Positions 39,472-52,989 of a stretch of DNA of 64,000 nucleotides are shown in pieces. Location of the stretch: contig NZ_JODM01000002.1 in the NCBI RefSeq assembly GCF_000717995.1, positions 372,001-436,000 of the forward strand. The letters are read 5' to 3'. The first letter of the stretch is position 1; each line of letters opens with the position of its first letter. The notes under the pieces are model-generated. The model saw only the letters and a list, made by a program, of their open reading frames with translations, was not told the DNA's origin and searched no databases. Made by a program: the position numbers and the translations under genes. Source of the DNA: Streptomyces violaceorubidus (lineage in GTDB: Bacteria; Actinomycetota; Actinomycetes; Streptomycetales; Streptomycetaceae).

Positions 39472-40719
39472 TCAGGACACCGGGCGCGAATCCGCCCACA
39501 TCAGCTCGAACTCCTCACGGTAGGTGGGGAAAAGTCCGCCTTCGTCGAGCCGGTCCGACTTCACGACCTTTCCCCCGTTCCGCCCGTTGCGCAGGACGAG
39601 GACCGGAGCCTCCATGCCCCGGGTGCGGCGCAGGTAGGACTGCACCACCGCGATGCCGTCGGCGCCGTCCCCGTCGACGAGGTAGGCCGTGAAGCGGGGC
39701 GTCTCGTCGAAGACCTGGATCTCGAAGGCGCCCGGGTCCCGCAGCCGGGCCCGCACGCGGCGCATGTGCAGGATGTTCATCTCCACGGCGCGGCTCAGCT
39801 CGCCCCGCTTGATGCCCAGTTCGCGCTCGCGGCGCTTGATCGCACTGGAGGCCGGGTTCAGGAAGAGCAGCCGCACCCGGCCACCGGCCTCGGCCATCCG
39901 CAGCAGGCGGCGGCCGGAGAAGTTCTGCACGAGCAGGTTGAGGCCGATGCCCAGGGCGTCCACCCGGCGGGCGCTGCCGAACAGGTCCTCGGCGGGGAAC
40001 TGGCGCAGCAGCCGCACCCGGTCCGAGTGCACGGCGACCACGTCGGCGTAACGGTCCCCGACCAGGTCCTCCACGGCGTCGACGGGCAGCCGGCGCGCGG
40101 ACGGCACGTCGCTGCCCGCGCCGAGGATCTCCAGCAGCCGGGCCGAGGCCCGCTCGGCCTGGTTCAGGACCGCCTCGGACAGGGCACGGTTGCGGGAGAC
40201 GACGTTGCGGGTCACCTCCAGCTCGTCCAGGGCCAGTTCGACGTCGCGGCGCTCGTCCACGTAGGGCTCGAAGCAGGGCCAGTGCTGCACCATCAGCTCG
40301 CGCAGCTGGGGCAAGGTGAGGAAGCTGAGGACATTGTCGTCGGCCGGGTCGAGCAGATAGCCCTTGCGGCGGCTGACCTCGCGTACCGCGACGGCGCGCT
40401 GCACCCACTCCTGGCCCGCGGGACCGGCGGCGGCGACCACCCAGTCGTCGCCGTGGACCGGTTCGTAGACGGGCCGCAGGACGGCGGCCACGACGGCGCG
40501 CAGCCGCTGCTCGACGAGGTTCAGCCAGATGTAGGCCCGGCCCGCCCGCTGCGCACGCGTGCGCACCTCGTGCCAGGCCTCGGCGTCCCAGTCCAGCTCC
40601 GGACCGATCGCGCCCGCGTTCATCGGCCGCGCCAGGGACACCGCACCGGGCGGGACGTCCGTGGAGTTCCCCTCGTGACCGTCGTCACCAGGGGGCAGCT
40701 CCAGCCCTCCCGAGCCCAC
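39472..40719 (-). CDS. SAV2148-type HEPN-domain protein
   Basis: A 415-residue cytoplasmic protein highly conserved in Streptomyces. The GTG start gives the family N-terminus (GSGGLELPPGDDGHEG), supported by GGAAGGCGG upstream; later starts would remove conserved sequence. The core includes AYIWLNLVEQRLRAVVAAVLRPVYEPVHGDDWVVAA, EWVQRAVAVREVSRRKGYLLDPADDNVLSFLTLPQLRELMVQHWPCF and RNRALSEAVLNQAERASARLLEIL in outline, and a basic C-terminal half with IKRRERELGIKRGELSRAVEMNILHMRRVRARL. HEPN proteins are often RNases or nucleotide-binding, but an RxxxxH motif is not evident. Role unknown. Confidence 0.85.
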   Translation of the reverse strand: MGSGGLELPPGDDGHEGNSTDVPPGAVSLARPMNAGAIGPELDWDAEAWHEVRTRAQRAGRAYIWLNLVEQRLRAVVAAVLRPVYEPVHGDDWVVAAAGPAGQEWVQRAVAVREVSRRKGYLLDPADDNVLSFLTLPQLRELMVQHWPCFEPYVDERRDVELALDELEVTRNVVSRNRALSEAVLNQAERASARLLEILGAGSDVPSARRLPVDAVEDLVGDRYADVVAVHSDRVRLLRQFPAEDLFGSARRVDALGIGLNLLVQNFSGRRLLRMAEAGGRVRLLFLNPASSAIKRRERELGIKRGELSRAVEMNILHMRRVRARLRDPGAFEIQVFDETPRFTAYLVDGDGADGIAVVQSYLRRTRGMEAPVLVLRNGRNGGKVVKSDRLDEGGLFPTYREEFELMWADSRPVS

Positions 40720-41084
40720 CCGAGTACCGCCTTCCGCTCCCCCGGACCCTGCCGGGGACTCCCCGTCCCAACGATCAAGGAAGGGTACTCCGGGAGCGGT
40801 CCGCGGTGCAGCCCGATGGACGGGCCGGTTTTGCCAACTTGCTTGATCCACAAAGGTGTTCCGGCCGTGCTCACACCGAGGAGTGAGCGGATTCATAGCG
40901 GTGACGCGGAAGGGGTACGGCGAAGGGGGCCGGGCGACTGCCCGGGGCTCGGACGGAGCAGATCGCCCAGGGGTGGGTAAGAGGACGTACGTGCTAGGTG
41001 GTCGCCTCACTTTCGGGGAGACTTCCGGGGGACTCGCAGCCAAGGCGTCCGCACCGGCGCCCCACACCTGAAAGAGTCGTGTTC
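40720..41084. other. Divergent spacer between the HEPN gene and glgX
   Basis: A 365-base region with no credible gene. It contains two small perfect inverted repeats: GCTCAC-N8-GTGAGC at 40869-40888 and CCGGGC-GACT-GCCCGG at 40930-40945. An AT-richer patch around 40830-40858 (GTTTTGCCAACTTGCTTGATCC) is the most likely location of the HEPN-gene promoter. GAAAGAG lies before the glgX ATG. Confidence 0.4.
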
Positions 41085-43193
<2,109 letters not shown>

Positions 43194-43214
43194 CGCGGCC
43201 GGCCGCCGCGGGCC

Positions 43215-43239
43215 GTCCCCCTGCACCCGTCAGGGGGAC
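43215..43239. terminator. Hairpin after glgX
   Basis: Nine-base perfect arms GTCCCCCTG / CAGGGGGAC with a seven-base loop, 21 bases after the glgX stop and just before the putative treY promoter. Fits a terminator separating the two genes. Confidence 0.7.
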
Positions 43240-43240
43240 G

Positions 43241-43278
43241 GTGACAGGAAAGGCGGCGGGGCGGGTACGTAGGTTTCC
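43241..43278 (+). promoter_or_regulatory. Possible leaderless promoter of treY
   Basis: GTGACA and TACGTA are 19 bases apart, and the second is followed by seven bases and the treY ATG. There is no ribosome site before that ATG, so transcription may start at the start codon. Hexamers are imperfect. Confidence 0.4.
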
Positions 43279-45673
<2,395 letters not shown>

Positions 45674-45675
<2 letters not shown>

Positions 45676-45750
45676 GCCGCAGGCCGTAGGCCGCAGGCCG
45701 CAGGCCGCAGGCCGCAGGCCGCAGGCCGCAGGCCGCAGGCCGCAGGCCGC
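45674..45750. repeat. Heptamer tandem array (11 x AGGCCGC) at the treY stop
   Basis: Eleven head-to-tail copies of AGGCCGC, all identical except that the second reads AGGCCGT. The treY TAG stop is formed by the first copy. Each unit is a frame-changing 7-mer, so slippage would not alter the treY product but would change the 3' region length. A run CCCCCCGGGGGGGG at 45770-45783 follows and could terminate both treY and the convergent peptidase gene. Confidence 0.9.
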
Positions 45751-45795
45751 GCAGGGTATGCCGAGGACACCCCCCGGGGGGGGCAACCCCGCGCG

Positions 45796-47181
45796 TCAGT
45801 CGTGGTGCATCGGCAGCGCGGCCTCGGCATCCCGGTCGGGGTCGCCCGCGCGGGAACCGGTGCCGATCCGCCGTCCGGCCAGTTCGAACGCGGCGAGCAC
45901 CACTCGGGTCTGGTACTCCACCTGACGCCCGACCGGTATCCAGTGCGCCGCGCAGCCGTCGCGGTAGTCGGCGCAGCCCTCGTCGACGAGCCGGTCCACC
46001 TCGGACAGCACGCCCGCCGGATCGCCCCCGGTCCGGGTGACCAGCTGGTGCAGCAGGCCCGCGGTGCGCAGCGACAGGCGCCGGCCGGCCAGCCGCAGCG
46101 CGACCAGGTGGGAGGTGTTCATCGGCGGCAGTGAGCGGCCCGTCCCATCGTCGGTGTCCGGGTCCCACGCGTCGGCGAGCCGGGGGCAGACCAGCAGGTA
46201 GTCGTCGACCGGCGCGAGCAGGTGCGCCGCCTCGGGCACATCGGCGAGGTGGGGCCTGAGCCGGGCGAGGACGCGGTGCAGGCGCCGGGTGTCGTGGCGC
46301 AGGGTGCGGCTCACGGTGCGCAGCACCGCGTCGCGGTCGGCCGGGGACGAGGCGTCGGCGACGGCCGCCACTCCCCACATGGGCGCCTCGACGACCGCCG
46401 TGACGGTGCCGTGCCGCCTCGGGTGGCACCAGGTCGAGTCGACGGCGGCCTCGGTGATGGCGGCGGTGAGGTCGCCGCGGCGGGGCGGCGGGATGCGGTA
46501 GACGGCGGGTCCGAGGTCGGGCCAGTACAGGGTGTCGTAGGCGCCCAGTTCGCGGGGTATGCCGAGCCGGGCCGCGGTGTGGGCGATGCGCTGGGCGAGG
46601 CCCGGCAGGTCGTGGGTCAGCTCGACGAAGCCGCCGCCGACGTCCACGCCGTGCAGGGAGCACTGGAGGAAGGGCCGCAGCTCGTCCTGGAGCGCGAGCA
46701 GGGTGCGGGTCTCGGGGAGCGTGGCGCGGGCCGGGCCGTCGGGCAGCCACTCGGGCTGCTCCAGGAAGCCGGGCCGGAAGAAGTTCCGGGCGTAGCGGCC
46801 CAGGGTGTACGGGCCGGTGAGCCAGCCCTCGTTGCGGCGCAGACCGTCGGGGTCGACGCACAGCAGCAGGTTCCAGGTGGCGTCGGCGCCCTCGGTGAGC
46901 CGGGGGTCGGCGACGGCCCGCTCGGCCAGCCGCAGGGCGGTGGCGCCGCCCACGGGCTCGTTCGCGTGCGGCCCTGCGACGACGAGGACCTGGCGGCTGC
47001 CGTGGCCGACGGAGAGCAGGAGCAGCGGGCTGCCCGCGCGGGAGGTGCCGACGCGGCGCAGCCGGGCGTGTCGGGGATGCCGGGCCGCGAGTGCGGCGGC
47101 CCTGGCCCCCAGCTCGTCCACGGTCGGGTAGCGCAGGAGGGGCGGCAGGGCACACCTCCACGAAGCGGGCCGTCGTTTCAC
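45796..47181 (-). CDS. M14-family zinc carboxypeptidase
   Basis: A 461-residue peptidase of the carboxypeptidase A superfamily. Zinc ligands appear as VVAGPHANEPVGG (HxxE) and LQCSLHGVDVGGGFVEL (third His); the catalytic Glu is likely in TVTAVVEAPMWGV. No signal peptide is evident, so it probably acts in the cytoplasm, perhaps on peptidoglycan fragments, polyglutamyl or microcin-like substrates (inference). GTG start. It lies convergent to treY and separates it from treZ, so the trehalose genes are not one operon. Confidence 0.85.
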   Translation of the reverse strand: MKRRPASWRCALPPLLRYPTVDELGARAAALAARHPRHARLRRVGTSRAGSPLLLLSVGHGSRQVLVVAGPHANEPVGGATALRLAERAVADPRLTEGADATWNLLLCVDPDGLRRNEGWLTGPYTLGRYARNFFRPGFLEQPEWLPDGPARATLPETRTLLALQDELRPFLQCSLHGVDVGGGFVELTHDLPGLAQRIAHTAARLGIPRELGAYDTLYWPDLGPAVYRIPPPRRGDLTAAITEAAVDSTWCHPRRHGTVTAVVEAPMWGVAAVADASSPADRDAVLRTVSRTLRHDTRRLHRVLARLRPHLADVPEAAHLLAPVDDYLLVCPRLADAWDPDTDDGTGRSLPPMNTSHLVALRLAGRRLSLRTAGLLHQLVTRTGGDPAGVLSEVDRLVDEGCADYRDGCAAHWIPVGRQVEYQTRVVLAAFELAGRRIGTGSRAGDPDRDAEAALPMHHD

Positions 47182-47359
47182 CTGGCGTGCGCGGTGTACG
47201 CACAGTCAGTCACGACTTGCGGGGTACGTCAACACCGCGAAAAGCAAAGGGGTTTGCGCCACAAAGACGATCGCGACTCCGAGTGAAGCGCGGGCCACGG
47301 ATCTACCCGTCCGGCGCCGGACAGCCCGGCTCCGCGCCCCCGGGAGGGAGCCGGTCGCG

Positions 47360-47911
47360 TCAGTTCGCCGCGAGGCGGAAGGCCATCCCGCCGAAGCCGA
47401 TCTGATCGCCCTCGCGGACGACGGCCGCGCCGATCACCCGCCGCCCGTTGACCGTGGTGCCGTTGGTGGAGCCCAGGTCACGCAGCACCCACATGCCGCC
47501 CTGGAGGGTGAGTTCCGCGTGCACCCGGGAGACCGTCTCGTGACTCAGCCGCAGCCCGCTGTCGGGGTCGCGCCCTATCCGCAGCGGATGCCCGGCGCCG
47601 GGGTGGGGCAGCAGCAGCTTGGGCAGCCGCTCGGCCCGCCACGCCCGGCCGAGCCGTACGCCGAACCCGGACACCGCTTCGACGGTGCCGAAAACCAGCC
47701 GCGACAGCCTGCTCTCGGTGGGCAGGTCGGCGGTGAGCACGGCCAGCTCCTCCAGCCGGCGGGCGGCGAGCGCCAGCTCCATCCGGCGGATGAACGTGTC
47801 GTGCGACAGGCGCCCCATGGCGACCCCGTCCCGGAGCACGTTCAGCGCCTTGTCGCGCTCCGCGTCGGACAACCGCGCGGGATACGTCTGGAACTCGAAG
47901 GACGACGTCAC
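47360..47911 (-). CDS. DUF1707-FHA domain protein
   Basis: A 183-residue signalling protein. Residues about 10-65 are a DUF1707 domain (ARLSDAERDKALNVLRDGVAMGRLSHDTFIRRMELALAARRLEELAVLTADLP in outline); residues about 105-183 are an FHA domain: LRIGRDPDSGLRLSHETVSRVHAELT, GMWVLRDLGSTNGTTVNGRRV. The Arg, Ser, His and Asn residues that bind phosphothreonine are all there. It likely docks onto a Ser/Thr-kinase target. GTG start. Stands between the M14 peptidase (same strand, 180 bases away) and divergent treZ. Confidence 0.9.
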   Translation of the reverse strand: MTSSFEFQTYPARLSDAERDKALNVLRDGVAMGRLSHDTFIRRMELALAARRLEELAVLTADLPTESRLSRLVFGTVEAVSGFGVRLGRAWRAERLPKLLLPHPGAGHPLRIGRDPDSGLRLSHETVSRVHAELTLQGGMWVLRDLGSTNGTTVNGRRVIGAAVVREGDQIGFGGMAFRLAAN

Positions 47912-48087
47912 GCAGCTGATTGTCGGTCAGCGGCGCCGGGGTGTCCAGAAAACGGGAAAACGACGGCCGCCCCGCGCGCGTGCGGACGCGACACTCGCCC
48001 GGAGCCGGGCAATCCCCGGCGGAACGATCCCCGGTGGAGGACCATGGACCCGCTACATCACGGTGAGCAGACGAAGGGGAACCGTCC

Positions 48088-49833
48088 GTGCAGTTCGAGG
48101 TGTGGGCACCGCAGGCCGGCCGAGTGACGTTGCAGTGCGACGGCGCCACGCGCGCGCTGGAGCGCGATCCGGAGCGGCCGGGGTGGTGGTGCGGTGAGGC
48201 GCGGGCGCGGGACGGCTCGCGGTACGGCTTCGCGGTGGACGACGGGCCGGTGCTGCCGGACCCGCGCTCGCGCCGCCAGCCGGACGGTCCCGACGGGCTG
48301 AGCGCCGTCGTCGACCACGGGCGGTACACGTGGCGTGCCCCGTGGGCGGGGCGTCCGCTGCCCGGCGGGGTCCTGTACGAGCTGCACGTGGGCACGTACA
48401 CGCCCGAGGGCACGCTCGACGCCGCCGCCGAACGGCTCGACCACCTGGTGCGACTGGGCGTCACCCACGTCGAGTTGATGCCGCTGTGCCCCTTCCCCGG
48501 GCGGCACGGCTGGGGGTACGAGGGGGTCTCCCTGTGGGCGGTGCACGAACCGTACGGCGGGCCCGAGGCGCTGAAACGGTTCGTCGACCGGGCGCACGCG
48601 CTCGGCCTCGGCGTGGTCCTGGACGTGGTGCACAACCACCTGGGCCCGTCCGGCAACTACCTGCCCGCCTTCGGCCCGTACTTCACCGACACCCACCACA
48701 CGCCCTGGGGCGTCGCGGTGAACCTGGACGCGCCCGGCTCGGACGAGGTGCGGGCGTATCTGGTGGACAGCGCGCTGGCGTGGCTGCGGGACTACCGGCT
48801 GGACGGCCTGCGCCTGGACGCGGTGCACGCCCTGGCCGACACGCGCGCGTGCCACTTCCTGGAGCAGTTGTCGGCCGCCGTGGACGACCTCGCGGCCGAT
48901 CTGGACCGGCCGCTCTTCCTGATCGCCGAGTCCGACCTGAACGACCCGCGGATCATCACCCCGCGCGCGGAGGGCGGCCTTGGGGTGCACGCGCAGTGGA
49001 ACGACGACTTCCATCACGCGCTGCACACCGCGCTGACCGGGGAGTCGCAGGGCTACTACGCCGACTTCGCACGCGATCCGCTGGCGGCGCTCGCCAAGAC
49101 GCTGACCCGGGGGTATTTCCACGACGGCACCTACTCCAGTTTCCGGGGCCGCTCGCACGGCCGTGCGCTGGACCGCGGGCGGGTCGCCGCGCACCGGCTG
49201 ACCGGCTACAGCCAGACCCACGACCAGGTGGGCAACCGCGCCCAGGGAGACCGCCTGGCGTCCCTGGTCTCCCCCGGGCTCGCCGCCTGCGCGGCCACCC
49301 TGACGCTGACCGCGCCGTTCACGCCGATGCTGTTCATGGGCGAGGAGTGGGCGGCGGGCACGCCGTGGCAGTTCTTCACCGACCACACCGACCCGCAGCT
49401 CGCCGAGGCGGTGCGGCGGGGCAGGCGGCGGGAGTTCGCCGCGCACGGCTGGCGGGAGGAGGACGTGCCCGACCCGCAGGACCCGGCGACCCGCGAGCGC
49501 TCCTGCCTGGACTGGTCGGAGCCGGAGCGCGAGCCGCACGCGCGCGTACTGGACTGGTACCGGCGGCTGATCGCCCTGCGCGCCGAGCAGCCGGACCTGA
49601 CCGACCCGGACCTGGCCGACACCAGGGTGGCGTACGACGGCACGGCGGGCTGGCTGGCCTTCCGGCGCGGTGACATCAGGGTGGCCGTCAACCTGGGCAC
49701 CGAACCGGCGGCGATCCCCCTGGGCAACCGTCCCGCGCGGGTGCTCGCGGCGTGGGAGCCGGTCGAGGGGCCGGGCGCCAACGGGATACTGCGGGTGCCG
49801 GGCGAGTCGAGCGTGGTGCTGGTCCAGGAGTGA
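48088..49833 (+). CDS. treZ: Malto-oligosyltrehalose trehalohydrolase
   Basis: A 581-residue GH13 enzyme that cleaves trehalose from maltooligosyltrehalose made by TreY. The N-terminal E-set domain (QFEVWAPQAGRVTLQCDG) is followed by LYELHVGTYTPEGTLDAAAERLDHLVRLGVTHVELMPLCPFPGRHGWGYEG in outline, GLGVVLDVVHNHLGPSGNYL, YRLDGLRLDAVHAL (nucleophile), FLIAESDLNDPRII (acid), YSQTHDQVGNRAQGDRL and FMGEEWAAGTPWQFFTDH. GTG start with AAGGGG upstream. Separate from treY by 2.4 kb but clearly its pathway partner. Confidence 0.95.
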   Translation: MQFEVWAPQAGRVTLQCDGATRALERDPERPGWWCGEARARDGSRYGFAVDDGPVLPDPRSRRQPDGPDGLSAVVDHGRYTWRAPWAGRPLPGGVLYELHVGTYTPEGTLDAAAERLDHLVRLGVTHVELMPLCPFPGRHGWGYEGVSLWAVHEPYGGPEALKRFVDRAHALGLGVVLDVVHNHLGPSGNYLPAFGPYFTDTHHTPWGVAVNLDAPGSDEVRAYLVDSALAWLRDYRLDGLRLDAVHALADTRACHFLEQLSAAVDDLAADLDRPLFLIAESDLNDPRIITPRAEGGLGVHAQWNDDFHHALHTALTGESQGYYADFARDPLAALAKTLTRGYFHDGTYSSFRGRSHGRALDRGRVAAHRLTGYSQTHDQVGNRAQGDRLASLVSPGLAACAATLTLTAPFTPMLFMGEEWAAGTPWQFFTDHTDPQLAEAVRRGRRREFAAHGWREEDVPDPQDPATRERSCLDWSEPEREPHARVLDWYRRLIALRAEQPDLTDPDLADTRVAYDGTAGWLAFRRGDIRVAVNLGTEPAAIPLGNRPARVLAAWEPVEGPGANGILRVPGESSVVLVQE

Positions 49834-49883
49834 AACGGTCAGGCACGGACGGGCCGGGAACCGGGTCAGCCCGGAGGGCACGC

Positions 49884-50825
49884 TCAGGGGGCGGCGTCGT
49901 CCGGGTCGTCGTCGCGCAGTTCCGTCACGCGTTCCAGGAGGATCGGTTCCCAGGCGCGTCGCAGTCGCGTCCTGAGCGGGGGCAGGGGCGGCGGCGCGCC
50001 GGACCGGTCGGCGAGTGCCTCCGCGAGGTCCACCACCGCGTCGCAGCGGGCCAGCCACAGGCCCCGCAGGCACGGCCGGGCGCCGTAGCCGGCGAGGGTG
50101 GCGGCGCGGACGGCGGCCGGTGAGCCCACGGAGAGGGCGAGCCGCGCGATGTCCTCGGCCGGGTCGCCGAGGACCGCGTCGCTCCAGCCGAGGACGCCGC
50201 GCACCCGCCCGTCGGCGCTGACCACCAGGTGCCCGCCGGTCAGCCCGTGGTGGACGAGGACCGCCGCGCCCGCCTGGACGCCGAGCTGGGCCGCCGCCTC
50301 CCTGGTGAGCCGCTCCGGCCGCGCGGCGTCGAACTCGTCGGCGGCGGCGAGGCGGCGGGCGGCACGCTCGGCGGACTGCCGCAGGGCCTCCAGGGAGCGC
50401 GGGGCCGCCCGCGGCACGCCGAGCGTCTCCGCCTGGCGGACCGGCACCTCGCGCAGGCCGGTGAGCACCGCCGCGAGGTCCGCCTCGCCCAGCGCGGACA
50501 CGTCGTGGTCCGCGCCCGACCCGCCGGCCACCCTGGCGTCCAGCGTGTACGTCAGGCCCGGTGCCCACTCGCCGTGCGCCACGCTCGTGGGCAGCGCGAC
50601 CGGGACGTACGGCCGCACCAGTTCGCGCAGGCGCACCTCGCGGCGTCTGCGCACCGCGGTCTCCCGGTCCGCGGCCAGCCGCAGGACGTGCCGGGTGCCG
50701 ACCCACCACGTGCCGCCCTCGGCGCCCTCGGCGACGGGCCGGACGTCGGGTTGCGTGCTGCCGCCCAGCAGGGAGCGGACCAGTCGGCGGACGGTGTCCG
50801 CGGTGGGTGTCGGTGCCTGGGTCAT
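49884..50825 (-). CDS. Phosphotransferase-fold protein with altered catalytic residues
   Basis: A 313-residue aminoglycoside-phosphotransferase-like protein. The N-lobe is recognisable (EGAEGGTWWVGTRHVLRLAADRETAVRRRREVRLRELVRPYVPVALP in outline). In the catalytic loop the normal HGDLHPGN reads HHGLTGGHLVV, so the catalytic Asp is Leu and the Asn is lost; the metal-binding IDWGDA reads LGWSDAVLGDPAEDIA, losing the first Asp. A kinase-dead regulator or binding protein is therefore more likely than an enzyme. Same strand as the M24 peptidase gene, 65 bases downstream of it. Confidence 0.8.
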   Translation of the reverse strand: MTQAPTPTADTVRRLVRSLLGGSTQPDVRPVAEGAEGGTWWVGTRHVLRLAADRETAVRRRREVRLRELVRPYVPVALPTSVAHGEWAPGLTYTLDARVAGGSGADHDVSALGEADLAAVLTGLREVPVRQAETLGVPRAAPRSLEALRQSAERAARRLAAADEFDAARPERLTREAAAQLGVQAGAAVLVHHGLTGGHLVVSADGRVRGVLGWSDAVLGDPAEDIARLALSVGSPAAVRAATLAGYGARPCLRGLWLARCDAVVDLAEALADRSGAPPPLPPLRTRLRRAWEPILLERVTELRDDDPDDAAP

Positions 50826-50890
50826 CTCGCGCCGTCGTCTTCCGGGTCTGCCGGGTCTGCCGGGGGCGTTGGGGGGCGGTCCGTCACCGG

Positions 50891-52021
50891 TCACTCGACG
50901 ACGACCATCTCCCGGGTGGTGTCGTTGAGCCGTCGGCCGCCGTCCGCGGTGACCGTGACGATGTCCTCGATGCGTACCCCGAACCGGCCGGGCAGATAGA
51001 CGCCGGGCTCGACGGAGAAGCACATGCCGGGCATCAGGGGCTGCTCCTCGCCCTCGATCATGTACGGCGGTTCGTGCGTGGTGACGCCGATGCCGTGCCC
51101 GGTGCGGTGGATGAAGTACTCGCCGTACCCGGCGTCGGCGATGACCGCGCGGGCGGCCCGGTCGACGTCCTGGCAGGCGGCGCCCGGCCGCACCGCGCGG
51201 AAGCCCGCCTCCTGCGCCTCGCGGACCAGGTCGTGCACCCGGCGCTCCTCGGCGGTGGGTTCGCCCACGTGGACGGTGCGGGAGGTGTCCGAGCCGTAGC
51301 CGTCCTTGAGGCCGCCGAAGTCGAGGACGACCATGTCGCCGTCCTCGATCGCGCGGTCGCCGACCTCGTGGTGCGGGTTGGCGCCGTTGGGGCCCGAGGC
51401 GACGATGGTGAAGTCGACCTGGGAGTGTCCGAAGCGGCGCAGCGAGTCGGCCAGGTCGGCGGCGACCTCCGACTCCCGGCGGCCGCCGAAGCGGACCTGC
51501 CGGATCTCCTCGAAGGCGGCGTCCGCGGCCGCGCCCGCCGCCGCCAGCAGCTCCAACTCCGCCGCGTCCTTCACGGCGCGGAGCATCGGCAGCGCCTCGG
51601 TGAGGGAGGCGTAGGACGTGTCGGGCAGGGTGCGCTGGAGGGCCAGCAGGTGCATGGCCCAGGCGTTGTCGCTGATGCCGAGGCGTCCGGTGCCTTCGAG
51701 GAGGGCGGCGGTGGCCGCGTAGGGGTCCTTGCCGTCGGTCCAGTCGCGCAGCGTCAGGGCGGGCGCGCCGGCCGCCTTCGCGGCGTCGGGGGCCTCCAGG
51801 GCCGGGACGACGAGCACGGGGTCGCGTCCCGGGGCGAGGACGAGCAGGGTGAGCCGCTCGGTCTCCGCCGTGGGCGCGTACCCGGTGAGCCACACCAGGT
51901 CGGGGCCCGGGGCCACCAGCAGCCCGGCCAGCCCGGCGTCGGCGGCCGCACGCGCGGCGCGCTCCATGCGGGTCCGGTAGTCGTCGGCGGTGAAGGGAGC
52001 AGCGGGCCTGCTGCCGGTCAT
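50891..52021 (-). CDS. pepQ: M24 metallopeptidase (Xaa-Pro dipeptidase/aminopeptidase P type)
   Basis: A 376-residue pita-bread peptidase that splits Xaa-Pro bonds. The creatinase N-domain (AGLAGLLVAPGPDLVWLTGYAPTAETERLTLLVL) precedes the catalytic domain with the five metal ligands in order: MVVLDFGGLKDGYGSDTSRT (two Asp), HRTGHGIGVTTHEPP (His), CFSVEPGVYLPGRFG (Glu) and VRIEDIVTV (Glu). Cytoplasmic, for proline-containing peptide turnover. ATG with GGGAGG upstream decides the start. Divergent from the metallophosphoesterase gene. A short tandem-like CTGCCGGGTCTGCCGGG lies in the gap to the next gene. Confidence 0.92.
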   Translation of the reverse strand: MTGSRPAAPFTADDYRTRMERAARAAADAGLAGLLVAPGPDLVWLTGYAPTAETERLTLLVLAPGRDPVLVVPALEAPDAAKAAGAPALTLRDWTDGKDPYAATAALLEGTGRLGISDNAWAMHLLALQRTLPDTSYASLTEALPMLRAVKDAAELELLAAAGAAADAAFEEIRQVRFGGRRESEVAADLADSLRRFGHSQVDFTIVASGPNGANPHHEVGDRAIEDGDMVVLDFGGLKDGYGSDTSRTVHVGEPTAEERRVHDLVREAQEAGFRAVRPGAACQDVDRAARAVIADAGYGEYFIHRTGHGIGVTTHEPPYMIEGEEQPLMPGMCFSVEPGVYLPGRFGVRIEDIVTVTADGGRRLNDTTREMVVVE

Positions 52022-52193
52022 CCGGGCCTCCCGGGGCGCAAGGGTGAAGGGACCACGGGCAGCATCCTGCCCCCGGGGCGGGGGCGACGCGAGCCGATTG
52101 GCGGGGAGCAACCCCGGAAACTAATGATTAGATGCCTTCCAAGCATTAGCAACGGGGCGTCCGCGGCCCGGACGCCCGGAGGAGGCCGACAGC

Positions 52194-52949
52194 GTGCTCG
52201 TACTCGCACACATCAGCGATCTGCATCTGGACACCGGCCCGCGGGCGACGGAGCGCGCCGAGCGGGTGCGCGACCTGCTCTGGCGGCTGCCGGGACGGGT
52301 GGACGCGCTCCTGGTCACCGGCGACATCGCGGACCACGGCACCGAGGCGGAATACGAGGAGGCCGCCGCCCTGCTCGGACTGCGCGACGGCTCCGCGCCG
52401 TTCCCCGTGCTCACCTGTCCGGGCAACCACGACAGCCGCGCGCCCTACCGCAAGGCCCTGCTCGGCCGTCCCGCGGCCGACGGCCCGGTCAACGGCATGC
52501 ACGTCTTCGACGGCGGCGCGGTCCTGATGTGCGACTCCAGCATCCCGGGCAGCGACGAGGGCGAGCTGGACGAGGAGACGTACGCCTGGATCGAGGCGTC
52601 GCTCGACGGACTCGACGGCGACCGGCCGGCCCTGCTCGCCTTCCACCACCCGCCCACGCCCGTGCACCACCCGCTGCCCGACTCCTACCGGCTGCGCCAC
52701 CCCGAGCGGCTCGCCGCGCTGCTGGAGCGAAGGGCCGGGATCGCCGGGCTGATCACCGGTCATGCCCACACTCCCGCAGCCACCGTGTTCGCCGGGCGGC
52801 CGCTGGTGATCGGCCCCGGGGTGACGTGGACGCTGCGGCTGCCCTGGGAGGGCGAGGAGGTCGCCGACCGGGACGCGCCGGTCGGGCTCGCCTTCCACGT
52901 GCTGGACGACGCGGGACGACTCACCAGCCATTTCCGTACGGTCGCGTGA
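52194..52949 (+). CDS. Calcineurin-like metallophosphoesterase (CpdA type)
   Basis: A 251-residue phosphodiesterase. All five metal-binding blocks are present: AHISDLHLDTGP (DxH), LLVTGDIADHGT (GDxxD), PGNHDSR (GNHD), LLAFHHPPTP (H) and ITGHAHTPAAT (GHxH). Members hydrolyse cyclic nucleotides (cAMP in CpdA), phosphodiesters or phosphomonoesters; the true substrate is unknown. GTG start with GGAGGAGG upstream. The gap before it has the only AT-rich motif of the region (ACTAATGATTAGATG, about 52119-52133), with an internal CTAATGATTAG palindrome that may be a promoter operator. Confidence 0.9.
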   Translation: MLVLAHISDLHLDTGPRATERAERVRDLLWRLPGRVDALLVTGDIADHGTEAEYEEAAALLGLRDGSAPFPVLTCPGNHDSRAPYRKALLGRPAADGPVNGMHVFDGGAVLMCDSSIPGSDEGELDEETYAWIEASLDGLDGDRPALLAFHHPPTPVHHPLPDSYRLRHPERLAALLERRAGIAGLITGHAHTPAATVFAGRPLVIGPGVTWTLRLPWEGEEVADRDAPVGLAFHVLDDAGRLTSHFRTVA

Positions 52950-52950
52950 C

Positions 52951-52982
52951 GGCACGGTGGCGTGAGGGCACGGTGGCGTGAG
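52951..52982. repeat. 16-base tandem duplication after the phosphoesterase gene
   Basis: GGCACGGTGGCGTGAG occurs twice in exact tandem immediately after the stop codon, and a third partial copy (GGCGGTG) continues. It sits in the 40-base gap to the convergent PDZ-protein gene. Confidence 0.8.
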
Positions 52983-52989
52983 GGCGGTG

